Positions 7,731-15,219 of a stretch of 64,000 nucleotides of DNA are shown one piece after another (position 1 is the first letter of the stretch; every line of letters begins with the position of its first letter). The notes below the pieces were generated by a model that was given only the letters and a program-made list of their open reading frames with translations, did not search any database and was not told the origin of the DNA. The position numbers and the translations under genes are program-made. The stretch lies in NCBI RefSeq assembly GCF_000170895.1, contig NZ_ABCS01000026.1, forward strand, positions 1-64,000. Direction: 5' to 3'. Origin of the DNA: Plesiocystis pacifica SIR-1 (GTDB lineage Bacteria; Myxococcota_A; Polyangia; Nannocystales; Nannocystaceae).

Positions 7731-10700
7731 ATGTCTTTGAGCTTGCTCGCTCTCGCCGAGGACGTCCCCAACTACGACGCGATCGCGCTCTCGCCCGGTG
7801 TGGGCTGGATGCTGCTGGCCGCCGTCACCTGCCTGAGCCTGTTCTTCATCGCGCACCGCGACAGCTGGCGCGAGCTCTTCCTGCGCCTCGACGATCCGCG
7901 CCCCATGGCGGCCATGCGGATCGCCTTCGGCTTTGTCGCCCTGTGCAACGTCAACGGCCTGTGGGAGCTCTACTCCTACCTGTTCACCGACGAGGGCCTG
8001 TTCCCCACCGACGTCGCCCAGCACTTCCGGGCGCGCGGGCAGTTCGCGGGCTTCGGAGACGGCGTGGCCGAGACCGACCCCTGGGGCTTCTTCTCGAGCG
8101 GCGCCGCGTGGGAGTGGATCAAGGGTCCCAACTGGTCGCTGCTGCTCTTCGACAGCTCCCCGACCTTCTTTTGGACCTACTGGGTGGTCTTGCAGGTCGC
8201 GATGCTGTGCCTGATCTTTGGCTTCCAGACCAAGTGGATCAAGTGGATCGCGTGGTTCCTCTACATGGGGCTGATCCTGCGCAACACGCTATTTTGGGAG
8301 GCCACGGAGAACGTCTATCGGGTGTTCTTCCTCTACCTGTGCCTGTCCCGCTGCGGCGAGGCGTGGAGCGTCGACAACTGGCTGCGGTGTCGGAGGCTGC
8401 GCAAGCGAGGGCGGCTGAGCGAGCCCGGCAAGCCCGGTGAAGGCGCGGGCGCGATCGTCGAGGGCAAGGTCTACGAGCCCATCTACCGGCGCATCCCCGG
8501 GTGGCCGCGGATGCTGGTGATCCTCAACGTGGCGACGCTCTACTGCGCCACCGGCACCCTCAAGAACGGGCCCATTTGGAACCAGGGCCACGCCTTTTAC
8601 TACTCCTTCAACCTCGACCACTTCTACCGCCTGCCGCCCCAGCAGCTGTCGGCGCTGTTCGGCACCACCTTGTTCCGGCTCAACACCTGGGTCGTGCACT
8701 GGTGGGAGGCGCTGTTCCCCGTGATGGTCCTGGCGATGATCGTGCGCTGGTACCGACGCGAGCAGCGACCGCGCCTCGAGGGCGCGCGGCTGTGGCTCGC
8801 CCGCCTCGGCCTGGGCGGCTTCGTCGCGTGCTTCTACGCGATCATCCTGTACAGCTACCCGGTCCACTACAAGGTCCCCAAGAACGGCCTGAAGGCCCTC
8901 GGCTTCATCGAGATCCCCCCCGAGCGCGCGCTGCTCACGGTCCAGCTCATCGTCGCCGCCGTCATCCCGCTCGCGGCGCTGATCGTCGTCGCCGGCTTCC
9001 GGGCCCTGCGTCGACGCGCGGACACCCCCCGGGCCGAGCGCGGCGCCTTGCCCTGGCTCGACCTCGAGTGGGTGTGCCGGTGGATCCTCGGCCGCCGGGT
9101 CTGGCTGTTGCTCGGGATGATCTTCCACGGCCACCTGATCCTGACCATGAACATCGGGTGGTTCTCGCCGGGCTTGCTGGCCTGCTACTTCGCCTTCCTC
9201 AACGGCGAGGAGCTGGCCATGCTGCTGACCAAGATCGGCGAGGCCTTCCACCGGTGGTTCCGCCTGCCCGTGCCCAAGCACGTCGCCGAGGGCCGGTGGC
9301 GCCCCGCCGCCGACCCCCGCTTCCCCCGGCGCCTGCGCTGGCGCGGCGCCAACGCGGGCGCGCCCGTAGACGACCCGGACCTCGGCGCGGGCAAGTCGAT
9401 CCGCGACGGCTTCCGGCTCCCCGACAAGGTCCTGTTCACCTGCCTGGGCGTGATCCTCATCGGCGTGCTCGCCCGGGTCTACACCAACGAGGACATCTGG
9501 CGGAGCATCGCGCGGGAGGTCCGGCGGGCCAAGATCACCGTGCCCGCGGGGCTGCTCGACCAGGACACCATCCTCAACCCGAACTGGTTCGTGGCCATGG
9601 CCGCCGTGATCGCGATCGTGGTCATGGTCATGCGCGTCCGCGCCAAGCGGGACTTCAACGCCTACTTCATCCCGGTGCTGCTGATGGCCGTCGGCGGCGT
9701 CGCCTGGCTCGCCGCGGCCGACAAGACCCACGTCGCCTGGGGCCTGCCGATCTGCGGCCTGCTCGCCTTCCTGGCCTGCCGCGGGCCCCTCGACGACGCC
9801 GACGAGGCCGAGTCCGCGCGCCTCGCCAGCGCCAAGCCGTGGGCCTACGGACCCGTCGGGCGCACGGTGATCATCTTCCTGACCACCTATCACATCAGCG
9901 CCGTGGCCACGACGCAGTTCCCCGACAAGGACTCGTGGTCGACCTTCCGCCGACCGATCAACGAGACCTACAAGCACTGGCTGCGGACCTCGCAGACCAC
10001 CCAGGGCTGGGGCATGTTCGCGCCCAACCCTCCGCGGCGGAACGTCTTCCTGCGCGCCATCGTCGTCGACCAAGAGGGCGAGCGCTGGGACCTCAACACC
10101 GACGTCTACGCCTGCTTCGCCCCGGACGCCACGGACGAGATCTGCGACTCCGTCTACCCGATCCCGTGGATCTGGTACTCGCGCCAGCGCAAGATGAACC
10201 GGCGCATCGCGGGCAGCGAGGGCGGCAAGGGCTCTTGGTACCAAAAGTGGCACGCCCGCTACCTGTGCCGGAAGTGGGAGCTCGAGCACGACGGCGTGCT
10301 GCCCCAGCGCGTCGAGCTCTACAAGATCCACTATCCGATCCCCGCGCCCGACAAGGTGTTCATGAACGCCTACGACCCGAAGACCCAGTACAACCGCTTC
10401 GGGAACCACAAGAAGATCCACACCACGAACTGCCTGACCGCGCCCCTGGCCCAGTCCACCAACGAGGTCCGCGCTCGCTACGGCTTCGAGCCCCGAGAGG
10501 AGAAGGACATCCACCTGTGGAGCAAGCACCGCTGCCGCAAGTGGGAGGAGAAGTTGATCGAGGAGGCGCGCGCGGCTGGTGCGGAGGTCGACGTCCTCGA
10601 CCCGCGCTTCGACGTGTGCCCGGGCGAGCCCAAGGAGGTCGAGCGCGCGCGCAAGGCCCTCGAGGGCGAGGCGACCCCCGCCGAAGGCAAGGCCGCCAAG

Positions 10701-10802
10701 GCCGAAGCCAAGCGCGTGGGCGGGAAGGCCAGGCCCAAGCTCGAGCCACGGCTCGAGCAAAAGCCCAAACCAGAGTTCACGCCGCGCGCGAAGGCTGGCT
10801 GA
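7731..10802 (+). CDS. Very large HTTM-domain membrane protein
   Basis: A 1023-aa polytopic membrane protein. The N-terminal ~430 residues match the HTTM family (related to vitamin K gamma-carboxylase): DPRPMAAMRIAFGFVAL, GLFPTDV, an amphipathic-rich membrane region and LFPVMVLA. Several more hydrophobic segments (about 450-690) follow, then a large soluble region (about 700-960) with many Trp/Tyr/Cys, including MFAPNPPRRN, and a Lys/Ala/Pro-rich tail. HTTM proteins are usually about half this length, so this is a fusion or expanded form. It could modify or handle a membrane substrate, but no reaction can be assigned. A shared hairpin separates it from the convergent peroxidase gene. Confidence 0.75.
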   Translation: MSLSLLALAEDVPNYDAIALSPGVGWMLLAAVTCLSLFFIAHRDSWRELFLRLDDPRPMAAMRIAFGFVALCNVNGLWELYSYLFTDEGLFPTDVAQHFRARGQFAGFGDGVAETDPWGFFSSGAAWEWIKGPNWSLLLFDSSPTFFWTYWVVLQVAMLCLIFGFQTKWIKWIAWFLYMGLILRNTLFWEATENVYRVFFLYLCLSRCGEAWSVDNWLRCRRLRKRGRLSEPGKPGEGAGAIVEGKVYEPIYRRIPGWPRMLVILNVATLYCATGTLKNGPIWNQGHAFYYSFNLDHFYRLPPQQLSALFGTTLFRLNTWVVHWWEALFPVMVLAMIVRWYRREQRPRLEGARLWLARLGLGGFVACFYAIILYSYPVHYKVPKNGLKALGFIEIPPERALLTVQLIVAAVIPLAALIVVAGFRALRRRADTPRAERGALPWLDLEWVCRWILGRRVWLLLGMIFHGHLILTMNIGWFSPGLLACYFAFLNGEELAMLLTKIGEAFHRWFRLPVPKHVAEGRWRPAADPRFPRRLRWRGANAGAPVDDPDLGAGKSIRDGFRLPDKVLFTCLGVILIGVLARVYTNEDIWRSIAREVRRAKITVPAGLLDQDTILNPNWFVAMAAVIAIVVMVMRVRAKRDFNAYFIPVLLMAVGGVAWLAAADKTHVAWGLPICGLLAFLACRGPLDDADEAESARLASAKPWAYGPVGRTVIIFLTTYHISAVATTQFPDKDSWSTFRRPINETYKHWLRTSQTTQGWGMFAPNPPRRNVFLRAIVVDQEGERWDLNTDVYACFAPDATDEICDSVYPIPWIWYSRQRKMNRRIAGSEGGKGSWYQKWHARYLCRKWELEHDGVLPQRVELYKIHYPIPAPDKVFMNAYDPKTQYNRFGNHKKIHTTNCLTAPLAQSTNEVRARYGFEPREEKDIHLWSKHRCRKWEEKLIEEARAAGAEVDVLDPRFDVCPGEPKEVERARKALEGEATPAEGKAAKAEAKRVGGKARPKLEPRLEQKPKPEFTPRAKAG

Positions 10803-10818
10803 GCTTCGGCTCCACCAA

Positions 10819-10859
10819 AAACGAGAGGCTCCGTCGCGCAGACGGAGCCTCTCTCGTTG
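10819..10859. terminator. Bidirectional hairpin between convergent genes
   Basis: Arms AACGAGAGGCTCCGTC and GACGGAGCCTCT..CGTT pair over about 16 bp with a 2-nt bulge and a 5-nt loop. It lies between the HTTM gene stop (10802) and the peroxidase stop (10873), both transcribed towards it, so it can terminate both. Confidence 0.8.
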
Positions 10860-10872
10860 CGAAGCGCCGGCT

Positions 10873-12366
10873 CTAGAGGATCTCGAGGTAGGCCACGAGG
10901 TCGGCCTTCTCCTGATCCGAGAGCGACTCGCCCGGGAAGAAGTTCGGCTGCGCCGTCGGGAACAGCGGCGGGAAGAAGCCGCCGGGGATCGCCGGCAAGA
11001 TCGCCCGGCTGTAGAGGTCGACGACCTCCTCGAGGGTGTCGAGGGTGTTGTCGTGGAAGTAGGGCGCGGTGTCGGCGATGCCGCGCAGCTGCGGCATGTC
11101 GAAGCCCTCGAAGTCCGAAGGGTTGCCCGTGATCAACGCGCGCCCCGGGTCCGTGGTGAACGGGATCGGCCCGCCGGCGATGCCCGCGATCGGCACGCCC
11201 TGCTCGTCGACGCCGGGCAGCCCGAACTCGTCGAACACGGGCAGCGGCGGCAGGTCGGTCCACTGCTCGGTCCGCTCGTCGTCGTAGTAGAAGCGGAAGC
11301 GGTAGGCCGGGAAGTCGGCCGTGATGTTGTCCGGCACCGGCTCGAACGCCGCCCCGACCTGGGCGAGCACCGTGGCCGCGGTGATCCCCAGGAACACGAA
11401 CTCGTCGCACCCACCGGGGAAGGGGTCGAAGGTCAAGGTCGCGCCCTCGAGGAAGGGGTCGAAGTAGTCGTTGCCGTTGAGGTCCGTGAAGGTCCGGTTG
11501 AGGTTGCCGTCCGGCCGCGGGTTGAAGCACAGCGCGTCGTGGATGTCCCGGTCGGTGATGATCGTCTGGGTCGCGGTGCCGTGGCAGCCTGCGCACGCGA
11601 AGTCGAACACCTGCTTGCCCGCGCTCTGCTCCGGGGTCAGCGAGGCCAGGTAGTCCGGATCGTTCTCCGGGATCGGGATGTCCTCGGCCGCGACCCCCGC
11701 CGCGAGCTGCTCGGCCACGAACTGCGCCCGGTCAGAGCTGAACTGGGCTTTTTGGAAGGCCGCGATCTGCTCGAGGGTCTTTGCCTTGGTGCTCTTGGTC
11801 CGCTCGGCGTGGAGGTTGATCGCGCCCAGGGCCTGCTCCTCGAGGGTCGCCGCGCGGCCGTCGTAGAGCAGCGGCCCCGCGCTCGCCACGTTGAGCACCG
11901 AAGGTACGGCGCGCCAGACCTCGATGACGCGATCGGGCGGCGTGACCACGTTGCCCCCGAAGTCGATGACGTCCATGTTGTCGGGCAGCGGGATCAGCAC
12001 CCGGGCGAGGCCGTGGGACAGGTTGTTGAAGGTCGGGTTGTCGGTCCCGCGGACGTCCGCGTCGAAGTCGACGAAGAGCGGGTTGTCGGGGTCGTTCGCC
12101 AAGAGCTCGTCGACGTGCTCCGGGCTCAGCCCGAAGGCATCCTCCGCGACGTGGCAGTCCGAGCAGGCGCGATCGTTTGACTTGGAGAAGCGCTTGTTGA
12201 ACTTCTTCTCGCCCTTGGCGACGAGCTTGTCGTTCTTCTCGTCATCGTCGTCGTCGTCGTCGGATCGAAACTCTGCACTGTCCTCAATTGGAGGCGGCTC
12301 CATGCAACCGGTGAATGCCAACAGTCCAGCTGCGTAGAGTGCTCGAACGTACGTTTTTTCAGACAT
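10873..12366 (-). CDS. Di-heme cytochrome c peroxidase/MauG-like lipoprotein
   Basis: A 497-aa lipoprotein (signal peptide ending LAFTGC at residue 21) with two heme c sites, CSDCH (68-72) and CAGCH (258-262). The body matches the bacterial cytochrome c peroxidase/MauG family, including SVLNVA, YDGRAATLEEQA and the C-terminal MPQLRGIADTAPYFHDN. Members reduce H2O2 or carry out long-range protein oxidation. A seven-Asp run plus acidic residues (about 36-43) follows the lipid anchor as a stalk. Start at 12366 was chosen for the signal peptide; an in-frame ATG 17 codons upstream is less likely. The upstream region is a 1-kb non-coding stretch. Confidence 0.9.
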   Translation of the reverse strand: MSEKTYVRALYAAGLLAFTGCMEPPPIEDSAEFRSDDDDDDDEKNDKLVAKGEKKFNKRFSKSNDRACSDCHVAEDAFGLSPEHVDELLANDPDNPLFVDFDADVRGTDNPTFNNLSHGLARVLIPLPDNMDVIDFGGNVVTPPDRVIEVWRAVPSVLNVASAGPLLYDGRAATLEEQALGAINLHAERTKSTKAKTLEQIAAFQKAQFSSDRAQFVAEQLAAGVAAEDIPIPENDPDYLASLTPEQSAGKQVFDFACAGCHGTATQTIITDRDIHDALCFNPRPDGNLNRTFTDLNGNDYFDPFLEGATLTFDPFPGGCDEFVFLGITAATVLAQVGAAFEPVPDNITADFPAYRFRFYYDDERTEQWTDLPPLPVFDEFGLPGVDEQGVPIAGIAGGPIPFTTDPGRALITGNPSDFEGFDMPQLRGIADTAPYFHDNTLDTLEEVVDLYSRAILPAIPGGFFPPLFPTAQPNFFPGESLSDQEKADLVAYLEIL

Positions 12367-12913
12367 CGTGACTACCCTTCCTACATCTAAAGATGAACAC
12401 CCCGTAATGGTCATCACCCATAAAGATCCTACAATACGAACAGGGCAAAGGGAAGAACGTGTTCAATTTTTTAACAGTAAGCCTGTTCAACACTATTACT
12501 CGCGCCAGGTCGCTACCGCCCGTCCTCAAAGCCTTTCGCGGTCAACGCGTGGCTATTTGGACAGTCTCGTTCATTTGCGCGCGTGTTTCCATTCCTGCGG
12601 CGATTGCACTCAGCCCACCCCGGGAGCGGGCCAATGGGCTGTAATGAGTCAGATCTACTTGCTCTTCCAGATCTACAGGTCGCTCTGGCTAGTGAGCGCT
12701 CTGGGTTTTGGCCTGCATGCGTCGGGGCTTCGACGATGCACCGCGGCCTATTCGGCGGGCGCCCTCCCTACTCCTGCGCTCGAGCCGAGCCACATCTCCG
12801 TGCTCTTCCAAGACGTACGCGGCTCGATGCTCGTCGCAGGGATCCCTCCCACCGAACGGCCTGCTCTCGGTTCGCTAGCTGAATGCTGGGCTCTCGAACG
12901 TGCGCCGCGCTCT
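12367..12913. other. Non-coding upstream region of the peroxidase gene
   Basis: About 550 bp without a credible gene. The part next to the peroxidase start (about 12400-12500) is AT-richer than the genome and holds an imperfect inverted repeat, GTGTTCAAT ... GTTCAACAC (about 12460-12495), a candidate operator. A reading frame open across this region on the plus strand has no domain match, no start signal and runs into a minisatellite, so I treat it as chance. Confidence 0.5.
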
Positions 12914-13252
12914 CCAACCAACACCAACGCCCCTCTCACCCCCCCACCCAACCAACACCAACGCCCCCTCTCACCCCCACCAACCAACACCAACGCCCCC
13001 TCTCACCCCACCCAACCAACACCAACGCCCCTCTCACCCCCCACCCAACCAACACCAACGCCCCCTCTCACCCCCACCAACCAACACCAACGCCCCTCTC
13101 ACCCCCACCCAACCAACACCAACGCCCCTCTCACCCCCCACCCAACCAACACCAACGCCCCCTCTCACCCCCACCAACCAACACCAACGCCCCTCTCACC
13201 CCCACCAACCAACACCAACGCCCCTCTCACCCCCGCCAACCAACGCCCCCTC
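12914..13252. repeat. Minisatellite, about 31-bp unit, ten copies plus a partial
   Basis: Ten units containing CCAACCAACACCAACGCCCC followed by CTCTCACCCC and a variable C-rich spacer, plus a shortened last unit. Unit length varies from about 29 to 36 bp through small C-run and CCA indels, typical of slippage. Unit length is not a multiple of three overall, so it is not under coding selection. It abuts dispersed-repeat copy B. Confidence 0.9.
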
Positions 13253-13364
13253 CAGGGGGCGACCACATGCCCCCTCCCAGGCACGAACCCCATTGCCTCA
13301 CAGCCAGAGCGGAGGAGCGGACAGCGACGAAGCGTCCCCGGTCCCAGCCGCCTGCGGGGGCATA
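13244..13364 (-). repeat. Dispersed 3'-end repeat, copy B
   Basis: A 121-bp copy of the element described at 6644-6765, in sense with the minus-strand gene that stops at 13366, beginning 1 nt after its stop. It keeps the core CGCTCCTCCGCT, GGCAATGG, GGCATGTGGTCGCCC and the closing hairpin CGCCCCCT-GG-AGGGGGCG. Its 3' end merges with the last minisatellite unit. Confidence 0.85.
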
Positions 13365-13365
13365 A

Positions 13366-14490
13366 TCAGTAAGGCTTGAAGGGCTGCTTCGACTCTCGGC
13401 GGGCGTTCATGTCCGCGATCTCGCCGGGCGTATAGGCCTGCGGGCTGCCCTTCGGCGCGTTCTTGCGGATGAACTTCAAGATCGTCTTGCGCGCCTTCGT
13501 GGCCGCTTTTTGCCGGGCCTCGTCGAGGGTCGAGGTGTCGGCTTCGGCGAAGCCGGGGAGGTCCACGGCCTCGAGGTCGTCGGGCTCGTCGCACTCGTCC
13601 CAGCGCTGGAACAGGAGCTCGCGCTTCTTGGCGTAGTCGCGGCGCTCGTCGGCCCAGAGCTTGCCGAGGTCCTTCTCGAGTCGAGCGACGCGCTTGTCGA
13701 GCTGCTTGAGCTGGAACTTCTGGGCCATGCCCAGGCGCATGTCGAAGGTCGCGCGGAGCAGGCGGGCCTTGAGGCGGGCGTAGGGGTCTTCGCCGCTGGC
13801 CTTGCTCAGCAAGGTGCCGGGGTCGCTCAGGCCGATCTGCGTCCAGCTGGCCTTGGCGCCCTTGTTGCGAAAGTCGACGCGCCCGTCGCTGCGCAAGGTG
13901 GCGACGAAGCGTCCGCTGGGGTCGCGGTAGACTCGCTTGTTGCCCTCGCGGACGAAGGTGAAGTCGTTGCCGGTCTTTTGGGGCGCGCTCGGGCCCTGGA
14001 CGGTGCCCCCGCCGACGCCGGGGTTTTGCACGCCCTGTTCGTAGATGACCCGCGAGCCGCCGAGGGCGGAAGGATCGACGTCGGGTCCGACGCTGCCGAC
14101 GGTGGCCGAGGCCGTGGCGTTGTCGCGCAGGCCCGCGAGGGCCAGACCCGGAGCCTGCGACTCGCTCGGGTTGGCCTCGGAGGGCTCGGGCGGGGCCTTG
14201 GTGCCCGCGTCGGGGGTGGGGGAGTCCGAGGGCGGCTGCTCCTCGGGGGCGCGGGCTGGGAGCTCCTCGGACTCGGTGCGCGGCAGCGAGGCCGGCTCGT
14301 CGACGGCCAGCGAGGCGACCGGGGCCGAGATCTCGATGGGGATCACCGCGCCCGGCGTGAACAGCTCGTCTTGCTGGGTCGCGCCTCCGGCCCGGCTGCC
14401 GTCGGGGAGCAGCGAGGCCCCGAGAGCGAAAAGCGCGTGCACGACGACCGAGCCGACGCAGGCCCGGACCCACAGCTGGCGCTCAGACAT
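13366..14490 (-). CDS. Inner-membrane-anchored protein with TonB-like N-terminus
   Basis: A 374-aa protein. A single N-terminal membrane anchor (about 7-29) includes GSVVVHALFALG, with the Ser-x3-His spacing known from the TonB anchor that contacts ExbB/ExbD. A Pro/Glu/Ser-rich spacer (about 60-130) follows, then a basic stretch (NDFTFVREGNKRVYRDP), and a highly charged helical C-terminal third (about 240-350) likely to form coiled coil. No TonB C-terminal domain is visible. Start at 14490 was chosen because the anchor begins there; the longer frame adds a Pro/Arg-rich, non-signal-like leader. Probably an envelope protein using or mimicking proton-motive coupling; function unknown. Confidence 0.6.
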   Translation of the reverse strand: MSERQLWVRACVGSVVVHALFALGASLLPDGSRAGGATQQDELFTPGAVIPIEISAPVASLAVDEPASLPRTESEELPARAPEEQPPSDSPTPDAGTKAPPEPSEANPSESQAPGLALAGLRDNATASATVGSVGPDVDPSALGGSRVIYEQGVQNPGVGGGTVQGPSAPQKTGNDFTFVREGNKRVYRDPSGRFVATLRSDGRVDFRNKGAKASWTQIGLSDPGTLLSKASGEDPYARLKARLLRATFDMRLGMAQKFQLKQLDKRVARLEKDLGKLWADERRDYAKKRELLFQRWDECDEPDDLEAVDLPGFAEADTSTLDEARQKAATKARKTILKFIRKNAPKGSPQAYTPGEIADMNARRESKQPFKPY

Positions 14491-14919
14491 GCCCCGACCT
14501 CGGGGCCCCCGCCGCTCGATGGGAGCGGACGCGTCGAGCAGGGCGTGGGGGAGTCGAGGGCACCGCGGCGAAGTGTAGGCCAAGATCCGCCGAGACGCCG
14601 GGAACGCGCAGCTGCTGATGCAACGCGGTTCTGGCGGCATCGAGCGGGGTGGCGTCGAGCGGTGGGCAAGCCACGGCTCGCCAACGCCGCCCGCTCGGCG
14701 TGCCTACAGCTGCGCGGGCTTCGAGCGGTGGGGCCAAGGGCGCCATGCCATGCCTTGCGCGCTTCGCACAGCCATAAATAACAAATTAGCGAGACAATTT
14801 AACCTCGTTTATTTAGCCTTAGAACGCCAAATTCTTCGATATAGATATCTGATTCCAATTATTTTATCGTCAAACACCGTTTGTAATGAAAGCGCGCATG
14901 GGCCAGATCTCCCATCACC
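14491..14919. promoter_or_regulatory. Divergent intergenic region with an AT-rich island
   Basis: About 430 bp between the TonB-like gene and the DUF2061 gene. Positions about 14771-14885 are strikingly AT-rich compared with everything around. The island contains an interrupted inverted repeat (TAAATAA...CGAG / CTCG.TTATTTA, about 14775-14818) and a GATAT-AG-ATATC element. It probably holds the promoter and operators of the DUF2061 gene. An AT-rich island like this in a GC-rich genome could also bind a nucleoid protein or mark a foreign insertion scar. No gene was seen in it. Confidence 0.5.
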
Positions 14920-15144
14920 ATGGAGACCGAAAGCCACACCCGGAGCCTCACCAAGGCGCTCAGCTGGCGCCTCATCGCTTTGGCCATCACCACCGGCGTC
15001 AGCTACGGCCTGTCGGAGAGCGTGGCCGTCGCCCTGTCGATCGGCCTCATCGACTCCGCCGTCAAGATCGGGGCCTACTACGCCCACGAGCGCGCCTGGA
15101 TGAACGTCAGCTTCGGGCGCAAGCCGGCGGCCTCGCAGACCTGA
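14920..15144 (+). CDS. DUF2061 small membrane protein
   Basis: A 74-aa protein matching DUF2061: RSLTKALSWRLIALAITT (first membrane segment), a second membrane segment ALSIGLIDSAVKIGAYY, and the family-typical YYAHERAW ending. Function in the family is unknown; some members are linked to sulfate assimilation or respiratory genes, but nothing of that kind is adjacent. The short C-terminal tail is basic and cytosolic by the positive-inside rule. It is followed 75 bp later by the RND-type exporter. Confidence 0.85.
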   Translation: METESHTRSLTKALSWRLIALAITTGVSYGLSESVAVALSIGLIDSAVKIGAYYAHERAWMNVSFGRKPAASQT

Positions 15145-15219
15145 GCGCGCTCCCAGCCGCGCTTCGCGTGGACAGCGGAGGCTTGCTCGCGCGCGCCGAA
15201 GCTCCCATCATCTCGGCCC

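Noticed and set aside
12914..13252. CRISPR array
   Set aside because: Units follow each other without unique spacers, lack a dyad repeat and no cas genes are present; this is a minisatellite.
12368..13372. A 334-codon plus-strand frame across the gene desert
   Set aside because: Its second half is the minisatellite, which stays open in all three frames; no start signal and no domain.
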